From assembly GCF_026627255.1 (NCBI RefSeq), contig NZ_JAPNLM010000007.1:62001-126000 (forward strand): a DNA stretch of 64,000 nucleotides, read 5' to 3'. The notes beneath the pieces are model-generated. The model made no database searches and was not told the origin of the DNA. It saw nothing but the letters and a program-made list of their open reading frames with translations. The stretch's first letter is position 1, and every line of letters begins with the position of its first letter. Of this stretch, positions 1-9,173 are shown one piece after another. This DNA comes from Streptomyces antarcticus. GTDB lineage: Bacteria > Actinomycetota > Actinomycetes > Streptomycetales > Streptomycetaceae. The position numbers and the translations under genes were made by a program.

Positions 1-1
1 G

Positions 2-193
2 CTCATCAGCGCCGTGCGCGACGCGTTCGGCGTGGAGGTACCGGTGAGGGCCGTCATGCAGTCCCGGACCCTCGCCGAGAGCGCCGCCTTCGTCGACGCC
101 CTGGTATGGGCCCGCGAGAGCGCGGCCGCCCAGGACACCACCACCGAGGCCGGCGCCGCCGGCCCGGACGTACGCGAGGAGGGCGAGCTGTGA
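2..193 (+). CDS. NRPS C-terminal end (peptidyl carrier domain tail), partial
   Basis: This open frame runs in from the left edge and ends at a TGA. Its 63 residues match the last helices of a peptidyl carrier domain (FGVEVPVRAVMQSRTLAE, then AAFVDAL) followed by a short acidic tail. The phosphopantetheine serine lies outside the window. The stop overlaps the GTG of the next gene (GTGA), so it is translationally coupled to the LanB-like gene. It shows that the NRPS cluster continues to the left. What the missing part activates cannot be said. Confidence 0.8.
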   Translation, partial: LISAVRDAFGVEVPVRAVMQSRTLAESAAFVDALVWARESAAAQDTTTEAGAAGPDVREEGEL

Positions 194-2730
194 CCGAGAC
201 GACCGAACCCACCGGCCACCTGCTGCCGCTGCCCGGCGGCGACTGGGACGTCTGGCGCCTGCTGGGCGTCCGCGGCGCCGGGTTCCCCGCCGCCCGGGTG
301 CTGCGGCTGGCCGCACCCGGCACGGCCGCCGCCGCCGACCGCCTGTCCCTCGCCCGGGACCGGGCCGCCGCCCGGCGCGAGGACGCCCTCGGCGCCCTGC
401 GCGCCGAGCTGGACGCCCTGCGCGAGAGCGGCGGGTGGGACGACCTGGAGCGCCGCCGCCCCCTGCTGCGCGCCATCTCCCGCCTCAACAAGGGCAAGCT
501 GCCCGGCGCCCCGGCCGACCGCCCGGAATACGCCGCCCTGGCGGAGGCCGAGCAGCAGGCCGAGGCCGAACTCGCGGCCGCCCGCACCGCGTTCGACCAC
601 GACATCGAGCGCCTGTCGGAGGCACTGCGGGAGACCGCCGCCGACCCGCTGTTCCAGGAAGCCGTCATCTGGCAGAACCGGGCCGCCTTCACCACCGGGA
701 TCAGCCGCCTGGAGCGCCCCGGCGGCGAGCGCCGCAACTCCCGCCGCCGCGAGCACGAGGCGCTGGCCGCCGGCTACCTCCAGCGGTACTGCGTCAAGAA
801 CGACTCCATCGGCTTCTTCGGCCCCATCGGCTGGGGCTCCTTCGTCACGGACGGCGCCCCGCTGGCCGTGCGCACCGACAAGGAGCTGCTGGAGTCCCGC
901 GAGGTGTACTTCGAGCAGTGGTGCCTGGACTCCTTCGCCCAGTCCCTGGGCACGGAGCCGTCCACCCGCCGCTGGATGGCCCCGCGCCGGCTGCCCGCCG
1001 TACGGATCGACGGGAACCTCCTGCACCGCCCCTCCGGCCCGGTGACCCTGCCCGAGGCCCAGGTCGCCACCCTGGGCACCGTCCTGGAGCTCTGCGACGG
1101 CCGCCGCACCGCCGTGGAGGTCGGTGAGCTGGCCGCCAGCCTGCTGCCCGGCCTCAGCGGCGGAGAGCAGCAGGTGATGGGACTGCTCGCCTCGATGTGC
1201 GAGAGCGGGCTGATCGCCTGGGACCTGGAGCTGCCGCTGCAGCCAGATCCGGAGTCCGCCCTGCGCCGCCAGCTGGCGCGGATCGGCGACACGGCCCTGC
1301 GGGAGTCCGCGGTGGCCCGGCTGGACCTGCTCGCCGAGGCGCGGGCCGGGGTCCAGGGAGCCGCGGGCAAGCCCGCCGAACTGGCGCGGGCCCTGGAACA
1401 CCTGGAGTCCACCTTCACCGAACTCACCGGCAAGCCGGCGACCCGGGCCCGCGGCGAGACGTACGGCGCCCGCACCCTCGTGTACGAGGACACCCGCCGC
1501 GCGGGCGGCGTCGAACTCGGTACGCGGCTGCGGGAAGAGCTCGGCCCCCCGCTCACCCTCATGCTCGACTCCGCCCGCTGGCTGACCCACACGGTCGCGG
1601 CCGGCTACCGGGACGTCTTCGACCGGCTGTACCGGGACCTGGCCGCGTCGGGCTCCGAGGTGCGCTTCACCGCCTTCTGGCAGGCCGTACAGCCGCTGCT
1701 GCTGGGCCAGGTCCAGCAGCCCATCGACTCGGCCGTCGCCGAACTCCAGCGCCGCTGGGCGCAGGTGCTCGGCCCGTTCGACGGAGCCCGGCGCGTCACC
1801 CGGAGCGCGGCGGAGCTGCGCGAGGCGGTCGCCGAGCGCTTCGCCGCCCCCGACGCCGGCTGGCCCGCGGCGCGCCACCAGTGCCCCGACGTCATGCTCG
1901 CCGCGCAGAGCCCGGAAGCCGTCGAGCGCGGCGACTACCAGCTGGTCCTCGGCGAACTGCACGCCGGCGCCAACACCCTGCGCAACCTGCTCTTCGTCAA
2001 CCAGCACCCGCGGCCCGACGAGCTGATGGCGGCCGTGGCCGCCGACATCCCCGAGGCCCGGGTCATCCCCGTGCTGCCCAAGTACTGGCTGTACTCGACC
2101 CGCTTCGTGCCGCTGCTCACCTCGGCGAAGGACCACCGGCTGCTGCTCAGCGACGAGTCGTCCTGGTACACGGCGGACGAGCAGGCGCTGCCCGTCGGCT
2201 CCCTCGTCGTCGAGCGGTCCGCGGCGGGCGCCGTCGTCGCCCGGGACGTGGACCGCGGGACCGTCTTCGACATGGTCGAGCTGCTCGCCGAGGCGCTCAG
2301 CTTCAAGGTCGTCAGCCGCTTCCAGCCGATGGCCGCCCTCGCCCACACGCCCCGCATCAGCATCGACCGGCTGGTCGTCAGCCGCGAGACCTGGCGCTTC
2401 CACGCCGCCGAGCTGCCCTTCGGCGACAACGACGACGAGCTGGAGCAGTTCACCGCCGTCCGGCGGTGGGCGCGCGAGCACGACATGCCGAGGTTCGTCT
2501 TCGTCAAGGCCGTCCACGAGACCAAGCCGTTCTACGTCGACTTCGAGAGCCCGGCCTTCACCAAGGCGTTCGCCCACGCCGTCCGGGCCGCCCCCGTCCC
2601 CGCCCCCGGCTCCCGGCCGGCGTTCACGGTGAGCGAGATGCTCCCCACGGCCGAGGACACCTGGCTGACGGACCAGCAGGGCCATCGATACACCAGCGAG
2701 TTCCGCATCGTCGCGGTCGACTCCCAGTGA
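190..2730 (+). CDS. Lantibiotic dehydratase (LanB N-domain / PEARL-like) protein
   Basis: A protein of 846 residues recognised as the N-terminal domain of class I lantibiotic dehydratases. The family signature YCVKNDSIGFFGPIGW is at about residues 199-214, and a long alpha/beta body follows. In the family, this domain uses glutamyl-tRNA to glutamylate Ser/Thr of a peptide, or, in peptide aminoacyl-tRNA ligases (PEARLs), adds an amino acid to a peptide C-terminus. The C-terminal elimination domain of full LanB (about 1000 residues in total) is absent. The GTG at 190 was chosen because it overlaps the upstream TGA and matches the start of conserved sequence. Upstream in-frame codons would run into the NRPS gene. 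No LanC and no precursor peptide are visible. An NRPS-bound or small-molecule acceptor is therefore possible, but that is inference. Confidence 0.75.
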   Translation: MTETTEPTGHLLPLPGGDWDVWRLLGVRGAGFPAARVLRLAAPGTAAAADRLSLARDRAAARREDALGALRAELDALRESGGWDDLERRRPLLRAISRLNKGKLPGAPADRPEYAALAEAEQQAEAELAAARTAFDHDIERLSEALRETAADPLFQEAVIWQNRAAFTTGISRLERPGGERRNSRRREHEALAAGYLQRYCVKNDSIGFFGPIGWGSFVTDGAPLAVRTDKELLESREVYFEQWCLDSFAQSLGTEPSTRRWMAPRRLPAVRIDGNLLHRPSGPVTLPEAQVATLGTVLELCDGRRTAVEVGELAASLLPGLSGGEQQVMGLLASMCESGLIAWDLELPLQPDPESALRRQLARIGDTALRESAVARLDLLAEARAGVQGAAGKPAELARALEHLESTFTELTGKPATRARGETYGARTLVYEDTRRAGGVELGTRLREELGPPLTLMLDSARWLTHTVAAGYRDVFDRLYRDLAASGSEVRFTAFWQAVQPLLLGQVQQPIDSAVAELQRRWAQVLGPFDGARRVTRSAAELREAVAERFAAPDAGWPAARHQCPDVMLAAQSPEAVERGDYQLVLGELHAGANTLRNLLFVNQHPRPDELMAAVAADIPEARVIPVLPKYWLYSTRFVPLLTSAKDHRLLLSDESSWYTADEQALPVGSLVVERSAAGAVVARDVDRGTVFDMVELLAEALSFKVVSRFQPMAALAHTPRISIDRLVVSRETWRFHAAELPFGDNDDELEQFTAVRRWAREHDMPRFVFVKAVHETKPFYVDFESPAFTKAFAHAVRAAPVPAPGSRPAFTVSEMLPTAEDTWLTDQQGHRYTSEFRIVAVDSQ

Positions 2731-2744
2731 AGGGAACACCCGAA

Positions 2745-5700
2745 GTGTCAGTGACCGACCTGATGGCACGCCTGCGGACGCTCGACATCCGGCTGTGGAC
2801 CGAGGACGGCAGGCTCCGCTACAGCGCGCCCGACGGAGCCCTCACCCCCGGACTCCGTACCGAGCTCGGCGCCGCCAAGGAGGAGCTGATCGCGCTCCTC
2901 GGCGCACGCACCGCGCCGGACCCGATCGTCCGCCGCACCGGCACCGGCCCGGCCCCCCTCTCGGCCGCCCAGCAGCGGCTGTGGCTGCTGGACCAGATGG
3001 ACCCCGGCAATGCGGCGTACAGCATGCACGCCGAGGTCAGGCTGCGCGGCCGCCTCGACGCGGACGTCCTGCGCCGCTGCGTCCAGGAGATCACCGACCG
3101 GCACGACGTGCTGCGCACCACCTTCCACGCGGTCGGGGGCCACCCCGAGCAGCGCGTCGCCGCCACCCTGGAGATCCCCCTCGACGTACGCGACCTACGG
3201 CACCTGCCGCCGGAGGACCGCGCCGGGGAGGTGGCCGGCGCCGCCGCCGAGGAGGCCCGGCGGCCCTTCGACCTGGCGTCCGGCCCGCTGCTGCGCACCG
3301 TCCTGCTGCGCTCCGGCGACGAGGAGCACGTCCTGCTCCTGACGATGCACCACATCGTTTCCGACGGCTGGTCCGTGTCCGTCCTCATCGGTGAACTCGC
3401 CGCTCTCTACACCGCCTTCCTCGAGGGGGCGGCGTCGCCGCTGACGCCGCTGGAGGTGCAGTACGCCGACTACGCGACCTGGCAGGCCGACCGGTTCGGC
3501 GGCGACGCCACCGGTGCGGAGCTGTCCCGGGCCCACTGGCGCGACCGCCTCGCCGACGCCCCCGCCGACCTCGCCCTCCCGCTGGACCGGCCGCGCCCCG
3601 CCGTCCAGACCTTCCGGGCCGCGAGCACCGGGGGCCGCCTCGACCCGGAGGTCACCGCGGCCCTCCGGCGGCTCGGCCAGGAGGAGGGCGCCACCCTCTT
3701 CATGACCATGCTGACCGCGTTCAAGGTGCTCGTGGCCCGCCACAGCGGTCAGGACGACCTCGTCGTCGGCATCCCGGAGGCCGGCCGCAACCGTTCCGAG
3801 ACCGAGCCCCTGATCGGCTGCTTCGTCAACACGCTCGCCCTGCGCACCGACCTCTCCGGCGACCCGGACTTCCGCACCGCCCTGCGCCGGGTCCGCGACA
3901 CCGCGCTCGACGGGTACGCCCACAGCGAGGTCCCCTTCGAACACGTGCTGGCGGATCTGAAGACCGAGCGCCGGCTCGACCGCACCCCGGTCTTCCAGGT
4001 CTTCTTCAACATGGTCCCGTCCTCCCCGCCGCTGCAACTGCCGGGCCTGGAGGCGGAGATCGTCGCCGCGCACGAGGCCGGCGCCAAGTTCGACCTGACC
4101 CTCTACGTCAGCGCCGACGGCGGCACGCTCACGCTGGTCCACAACACCGACCTGTTCGACGCGGCACGCGCCGCCGAGCTCCTGGAGCAGTACCGGGCGC
4201 TGCTCGTCGCGGTCGCGGCGGACGCCGACCGGACGCTCGCGCGGTACCCGCTGGTCACGGTCGCGGCCCGGGAACTGCTGCCGGACCCGGAGCTGCCCCT
4301 GCCGGCCGCGTGGGACCGGCCGGTGCACGAGTCGTTCGCACTCCGGGCCGCGCGGACTCCGCAAGCGCTCGCGGTGCGGGACCCGGCCCAGTCGCTGACG
4401 TACGGCGAACTCGCGGAGCGGGCCGCCGGGATCACCGCACGCCTGCGCCGGGCGGGCCTCGCCGAGGGCGACCTCGTGGCCGTGCACGGCCCCCGCGGCG
4501 CCGGCCTGGTGGCGGCCCTGCTCGGCGTCCTGGGGGCGGGGGCCGGCTTCGTCGTCCTCGACCCCGCCGAGCCCGCCGCCCGGCTGGCCGGGCAGGTCCG
4601 TACCGCGGGCGTGCGCGGCTGGATCGCCGTGACCGCGCCGGGAGCGGGCGCGCCGGAGGCGGCCCCCGAACTGGAGGCCGCGCTGGCCACCACGGCCGCG
4701 GTCCGCCTCACGGTCTCGGCGGCGGGGGAGGCGGCCGGTGCCGCGCCCGGTGCCGGGGACGCGCCCGGTGCCGGGGACGCGCCCGGTGCCGGGGACGGCG
4801 CCACCGCGGCCACCGGCCCGGCCACCCCGGCCACCGGCCCGGACACCGTCGCCTACGCGGCGTTCACCTCCGGGTCCACCGGCCGCCCCAAGGCGGTGCT
4901 CGGCGGCCACGGTCCGCTCGCCCACTTCGTCGACTGGTACGCCCGCGCCTACGCCCTGACCGCCGAGGACCGCTTCGCGCTGCTGTCCGCACCGGGACAC
5001 GACCCCATGCTGCGCGACGTGTTCACCCCGCTCGCCCTCGGCGCGGCCCTGTACGTCCCCGACCACTCCGCGCTCAAGCCCGGCGAGCTCGCCGCCTGGC
5101 TGGACGAGCAGCGCGTCACCGTCGCCAACCTCACCCCGGCCACCCTGGACTTCGTCCTCTCGGGGGCCGACGGGGTGCGCAACACGAGCCTGCGGCTGCT
5201 CTTCTTCAGCGGTGACCGGCTCCTGGGCGGCCACGTCGAGCAGGCCCGGACCTACGCCCCGCACGCCCGCTGCGTGAACTTCTACGGCGCGACCGAGACC
5301 CCGCAGGCCATGAGCGCGTACGAGGTGCCCGCCTCCCCCGCGGAGGCGGGCGTCCCGGCCGAGATCCCGCTCGGTCCGGGCATCGAGGGCGCGCAGCTGG
5401 TGCTGCGCAACCGGGCTGGAGCGCGGACCGGCATCGGCGAGCTCGGCGAGATCCACGTGCGCTCCCCGTACCTGGCCCTGGGCTACCTCGGTTCCCCCGA
5501 GGCCACCGCCGACCGGTTCACGCCCGCCGGCGCCGGCGGCGAGCGCGCCTACCGCACCGGCGACCTCGGCCGCTACCGCCCCGACGGCACCGTCCAGTTC
5601 GTGGGCCGCGCCGACCGGCAGGTCCAGATCCGCGGGTTCCGCGTGGAGCCCGGCGAGGTCGAGGCGGCCCTGCGGTCCCACCCGGGGGTCGCGGAGGCGG

Positions 5701-6290
5701 TGGTCACCGCGGCGCCCGACGCGACGGGGCTGCGCCTGGCGGCCCACGTGGTGCCGGCGGCGGGCACCGCCCCCGCCGCCCTCGACCCGCGGGAGCTGCG
5801 CGGCCACGTCCGCGGGGTGCTCCCCGACCACATGGTCCCGGCGGTCTGGTCGGTGCTGGCCGAACTGCCCCGGCTGGCCAACGGCAAGCCCGACCTGCGA
5901 GCGCTGCCCGAGGCGGCGCCGCCCGGCTCCGTGGAGGAGTACGTGGCGCCCGCCGGAGCCACCGAGGAGGCGCTCGCGGAGATCTGGGCCGAGGTGCTCC
6001 AGGTCCCGCGGGTCGGCGCCCGGGACGACTTCTTCGACCTCGGCGGACACTCGCTGCTCGCCACGGTGATCACCCACCGCATCCGCGAGCGGTTCGGCGT
6101 GGAGATCGCCATCCGGTCGCTCTTCGAGGCACCGACCGTGGCGGAACTCGCCCGCCGCCTGGAGGACCCCGGCGCGCTGTCCGCCGCGCCGGCGCGGCCC
6201 GGCATCCAGGCCGTACGCCGCGCACCCGCCACGGCGAGCCTGGACGACCTCCTCGCCCGCCTCGGCGACATCAGCGGCGGCGCCCGGTGA
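2745..6290 (+). CDS. NRPS: TubC docking-C-A-PCP
   Basis: A protein of 1181 residues. It has an N-terminal TubC-type docking segment (about 1-50), a condensation domain (LSAAQQRLWLLDQMD at about 73; MHHIVSDGWS at about 200), an adenylation domain (about 525-1055; TSGSTGRPK at about 708; NGK near 1045) and a carrier domain (DDFFDLGGHSLLAT at about 1095, with the phosphopantetheine Ser). The A4 region reads GHDPMLRDVFTPLALGA, like Lys2/aminoadipate reductases. A hand alignment to GrsA gives the code D-P-R-N-F-S-F-Q-A-K. A low-complexity GDAPGA repeat (DNA about 4740-4800) lies just before A3. The GTG at 2745 follows AAGGGA by about 9 nt. The docking domain implies that it accepts a substrate from another NRPS protein. 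Confidence 0.9.
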   Translation: MSVTDLMARLRTLDIRLWTEDGRLRYSAPDGALTPGLRTELGAAKEELIALLGARTAPDPIVRRTGTGPAPLSAAQQRLWLLDQMDPGNAAYSMHAEVRLRGRLDADVLRRCVQEITDRHDVLRTTFHAVGGHPEQRVAATLEIPLDVRDLRHLPPEDRAGEVAGAAAEEARRPFDLASGPLLRTVLLRSGDEEHVLLLTMHHIVSDGWSVSVLIGELAALYTAFLEGAASPLTPLEVQYADYATWQADRFGGDATGAELSRAHWRDRLADAPADLALPLDRPRPAVQTFRAASTGGRLDPEVTAALRRLGQEEGATLFMTMLTAFKVLVARHSGQDDLVVGIPEAGRNRSETEPLIGCFVNTLALRTDLSGDPDFRTALRRVRDTALDGYAHSEVPFEHVLADLKTERRLDRTPVFQVFFNMVPSSPPLQLPGLEAEIVAAHEAGAKFDLTLYVSADGGTLTLVHNTDLFDAARAAELLEQYRALLVAVAADADRTLARYPLVTVAARELLPDPELPLPAAWDRPVHESFALRAARTPQALAVRDPAQSLTYGELAERAAGITARLRRAGLAEGDLVAVHGPRGAGLVAALLGVLGAGAGFVVLDPAEPAARLAGQVRTAGVRGWIAVTAPGAGAPEAAPELEAALATTAAVRLTVSAAGEAAGAAPGAGDAPGAGDAPGAGDGATAATGPATPATGPDTVAYAAFTSGSTGRPKAVLGGHGPLAHFVDWYARAYALTAEDRFALLSAPGHDPMLRDVFTPLALGAALYVPDHSALKPGELAAWLDEQRVTVANLTPATLDFVLSGADGVRNTSLRLLFFSGDRLLGGHVEQARTYAPHARCVNFYGATETPQAMSAYEVPASPAEAGVPAEIPLGPGIEGAQLVLRNRAGARTGIGELGEIHVRSPYLALGYLGSPEATADRFTPAGAGGERAYRTGDLGRYRPDGTVQFVGRADRQVQIRGFRVEPGEVEAALRSHPGVAEAVVTAAPDATGLRLAAHVVPAAGTAPAALDPRELRGHVRGVLPDHMVPAVWSVLAELPRLANGKPDLRALPEAAPPGSVEEYVAPAGATEEALAEIWAEVLQVPRVGARDDFFDLGGHSLLATVITHRIRERFGVEIAIRSLFEAPTVAELARRLEDPGALSAAPARPGIQAVRRAPATASLDDLLARLGDISGGAR

Positions 6291-6325
6291 CGCCGCCGGA
6301 CAGCACCTCATCGAACGGGGGAACC

Positions 6326-7897
6326 ATGGCAGAGCCCGACCGGCACGACGCACCCGCGGGCCGCACGGACCGTACGGGCGGGGCGGCGGGCACGGACCCG
6401 CACGTCCCCGACGTCATCGAGGCGTTCGAGGCGCGCGCCGCCGAACACCCCGACGGCCCCGCGCTCACCTGGGCCGCCCGCACCTGGACCTTCCGCGAGC
6501 TCGACGAGGCCGCCGAGCGGGTCGCGGCCCGGCTGCGCGCGGCCGGAATCGGCCGCGACGACCGGGTCGCGGTCCTGGCCGGACGGACCCCCCAGATGGT
6601 CGCCGCCCTGTTCGGGGTCCTCAAGGCCGGCGCGGGCTACGTACCGGTGGACCCCGGCTACCCCCGGGACCGCTGCGCGCACATGCTGGGGGACTCCGGC
6701 GCGGCCGCCCTGCTGACCCACCGCGAGCTGGTGGGCACGGTGCCCTACGACGGGCCCGTGCTGCTCCTGGAGGACCTCGGCCAGTGGCCGGCCACACCGG
6801 CCGGCCCGCGGCCGCGGCCGGTCGCGGACCAGCTGGCGTACGTCATCTTCACCTCGGGCTCCACCGGCCGCCCCAAGGGCGTCATGGTGACCCGCGGCGG
6901 CATGTCCGAACTCGTGGGGGCGCTGGGCACCCTGGTGGGCCGTGACCGGCTGGACTCGGTCCTCGCGGCCACCCCCACCTCGTTCGACGTGTCCGTGTAC
7001 GAGATCTTCGTCCCGCTGTGCGCCGGCGGTTCGGTGGTCCTCGCCGACGACGTGTTCGCCGTGTGCGACGCCGACGCCCCCGCGGTGGCCGCGACCGTCT
7101 CCAGCGTCCCGTCGGCGCTGGCGCAGCTGTCGGCCCTCGGCGGCCTGGCCGGGCGGGCCCGTACGGTGTTCTCCGGCGGCGAGGCGCTGCCGCGGACCCT
7201 GGTGCGGACGATGTGCGAGGCGGGGGTCACCGCCGTCTTCAACATGTACGGCCCGACCGAGAACAGCGTGGTGGCCATCGCCGCCGACGTCACCGCGGAG
7301 GAACCCGGCGTGCCGATCGGCCACGCCCTGCCCGCCGTCGCCGCCTACGTGCTGGACGAGGACATGCGGCCGGTGCCGGACGGCGCGTCGGGGGAGCTGT
7401 ACCTCGGCGGCCGGCAGGTGAGCCGCGGCTACCAGCGCAGGCCCGGACTCACCGCGGAGAAGTTCCTGCCGGACCCGTTCTCGGCGCTGCCCGGCGCCCG
7501 GATGTACCGCACGGGCGACCGGGTCCGGCGCCGCCCGGACGGCGGGCCGTACGAGTTCCTCGGGCGCTGGGACGACCAGGTCAAGCTCCGCGGCTTCCGG
7601 ATCGAGCTCGGCGAGGTCGAGCACGCCCTGGCGGCGCATCCCGGCGTGGTGCACGCCGCGGTCGTCGTGCGCGAGGACCTGCCGGGCGGCCCGCGGATGG
7701 TCGCCTACACCACGCCGGACGGCCCGGACGCCCCGGCGGCGGGCGAACTGCGCGACCACGTCCGCCGCATCCTGCCCGAGTACATGGTGCCGAACGTGTT
7801 CGTCGCGCTGGACGGGCTCCCGCGCACGCCGGCCGGAAAGATCGACCGGAACGCGCTGCCCAGGCCGGCCGCCCGAACCCGCGTCAAACTTCGCTGA
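6326..7897 (+). CDS. Free-standing NRPS adenylation domain
   Basis: A 523-residue A domain with no carrier domain. A3 is TSGSTGRPKGVMV, A4 is FDVSVYEIFVPLCAGG, A5 is MYGPTEN, A7 is YRTGD and A10 is TPAGKIDRNALPRP, after which the protein ends. A hand-aligned code is D-V-Y-S-F-G-M-V-V-K. The Asp that binds the alpha-amino group is present, so an alpha-amino acid substrate is expected, but the residue was not identified. The ATG at 6326 has GGGGGA just upstream. A GTG at 6287 overlapping the previous stop is an alternative start. It must load a carrier in trans, possibly the PCP at the end of the upstream gene. Confidence 0.88.
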   Translation: MAEPDRHDAPAGRTDRTGGAAGTDPHVPDVIEAFEARAAEHPDGPALTWAARTWTFRELDEAAERVAARLRAAGIGRDDRVAVLAGRTPQMVAALFGVLKAGAGYVPVDPGYPRDRCAHMLGDSGAAALLTHRELVGTVPYDGPVLLLEDLGQWPATPAGPRPRPVADQLAYVIFTSGSTGRPKGVMVTRGGMSELVGALGTLVGRDRLDSVLAATPTSFDVSVYEIFVPLCAGGSVVLADDVFAVCDADAPAVAATVSSVPSALAQLSALGGLAGRARTVFSGGEALPRTLVRTMCEAGVTAVFNMYGPTENSVVAIAADVTAEEPGVPIGHALPAVAAYVLDEDMRPVPDGASGELYLGGRQVSRGYQRRPGLTAEKFLPDPFSALPGARMYRTGDRVRRRPDGGPYEFLGRWDDQVKLRGFRIELGEVEHALAAHPGVVHAAVVVREDLPGGPRMVAYTTPDGPDAPAAGELRDHVRRILPEYMVPNVFVALDGLPRTPAGKIDRNALPRPAARTRVKLR

Positions 7898-7924
7898 AAC
7901 GAAGGCGGTTGGCGATCAACTCTA

Positions 7925-7953
7925 TTGGTCAACCGCACTTCGCGCGTTATGGT
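7925..7953 (+). promoter_or_regulatory. Possible sigma70-type promoter before the GNAT gene
   Basis: TTGGTC and TATGGT are separated by exactly 17 bp in a locally AT-richer 93-bp gap, about 40 bp before the next start codon. This is one of few real gaps in an otherwise overlapping operon. It is judged by eye only. Confidence 0.35.
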
Positions 7954-7990
7954 GAACGAGTAATCCGACGATCGAATGGTCGAGTAATCT

Positions 7991-9127
7991 ATGCGTCTCC
8001 TGGCCAATGAACGGCATCACTTCGAATTGCGGTTGCTGAGTCTTTTCGGAGACAAGCTGAGGCCTGTCGAGGAATCCTTCGATATCATCCAGAATTTCAA
8101 GGACGGCTCCTTCGCGATGGGGCATCTCGGTCTGATGCTCTACGCCAACGGGTACAACCTGCGTGGCTCCAGCGTCGATTACCGAAACGGCCTGGTGTTC
8201 CACGACGGGGAGAACCTCTTCGGGGTCGGCTACTTCAGCAAGGAGGGCCACCTCGCCAAGCACCTCCACATCGTGGCCCCCAAGGGTCCGGGCCGCGTCG
8301 AGGCCGTGCGCGGCTTCATCGCCGACATCCGGGAGGCCGGCCTGGCCCCCACGCCGGTCTACGTCCGCCACCTCTCGCCCGCGGACCACGAGCTGTTCCT
8401 GAACTCCGGCTTCGCCCCGGTGGACACCGCCCCGTGGCACCCCGACGCGCCGGAGGAGGACGAGACGTACCCCAACCGCGTCTTCTACCTCGACCAGCTC
8501 TTCGAGGAGCAGCCGGACGGGGAACTGCGGGTGCGCACCCTCCAGGGCGAGGAGTACCGGAAGTACAAGACCAAGAACCGGCTCGCCTCCCGCCGCTTCG
8601 AGAACTTCCTCCTGCGCAACGACCACCTCGACTTCCGGATCCGTCCGTACGGCCACACCGACGGGGAGGCGGCCAAGGCGCGCGGCATCGTCGAGGGCTA
8701 CTTCACGACCCGCCGCGAGCAGGGCATGGTCGTCGGCTCCACGCCCGAGGACTACATGGCGCTGATCACGCAGAAGCCCGGCGGCGAGAACGAGCGCGAC
8801 TACTTCGCCTACCTCGGCGGCATGGCCGTCGAGGGCCGCGAGGAGGAGGTGCCGGTCATGTTCTTCGCCGGCGAACGCACGGGGGAGAAGCGGGCGGCGC
8901 TCTACTGCACCATGTCGATGCGCTTTCCGGAGAAGCTCACCGACATATTCAAGGACCCCACGGGATTCACCGCCATTCCCCAGTACGTCTGGCTCAACGT
9001 GTTCAAGCGCATGTGGGCGCAGGGAATTCGGGAGGTCGACGCCGGCGGGTCCGAGGTAAAGGGCCTGGACGACCAGAAGCGGCAGCTCGGCGGCCGCGCG
9101 GAGAAGACCCACTGGGTCGTCGGCTGA
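7991..9127 (+). CDS. GNAT-fold protein, LPG-synthase C-domain / FemX-like
   Basis: A protein of 378 residues. Its C-terminal half resembles the DUF2156 domain of phosphatidylglycerol lysyltransferases, ending with the typical strand-loop GIREVDAGGSEVKGLDDQK (about 342-360) and an aromatic tail. An N-terminal half of related alpha/beta character suggests a tandem GNAT fold. Relatives transfer amino acids from aminoacyl-tRNA to lipids, peptides or small amines. No membrane segments are visible, so it is cytosolic. The start ATG has no strong ribosome site. It sits between the free A domain and the sugar genes. Role inferred: acylation or aminoacylation of an intermediate. Plain N-acetyltransferase activity is an alternative. 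Confidence 0.55.
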   Translation: MRLLANERHHFELRLLSLFGDKLRPVEESFDIIQNFKDGSFAMGHLGLMLYANGYNLRGSSVDYRNGLVFHDGENLFGVGYFSKEGHLAKHLHIVAPKGPGRVEAVRGFIADIREAGLAPTPVYVRHLSPADHELFLNSGFAPVDTAPWHPDAPEEDETYPNRVFYLDQLFEEQPDGELRVRTLQGEEYRKYKTKNRLASRRFENFLLRNDHLDFRIRPYGHTDGEAAKARGIVEGYFTTRREQGMVVGSTPEDYMALITQKPGGENERDYFAYLGGMAVEGREEEVPVMFFAGERTGEKRAALYCTMSMRFPEKLTDIFKDPTGFTAIPQYVWLNVFKRMWAQGIREVDAGGSEVKGLDDQKRQLGGRAEKTHWVVG

Positions 9128-9173
9128 CGTCCGCCACACCGGACCGATCCACATCATGAGGGGGAAAGCACAC

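Noticed and set aside
3195..6353. Very long minus-strand open frame opposite the TubC-C-A-PCP NRPS gene
   Set aside because: It is a shadow of the high-GC third codon positions of the real gene. The translation is Gly/Arg/Val-rich with no motif, and the plus strand has full NRPS domains. The same applies to the minus-strand frame at 25645-28698 opposite the UvrA-like gene.
190..9127. A lanthipeptide (RiPP) cluster
   Set aside because: Only the LanB N-domain is present. No LanC cyclase, elimination domain, protease or Cys/Ser/Thr-rich short precursor was found in the visible region.
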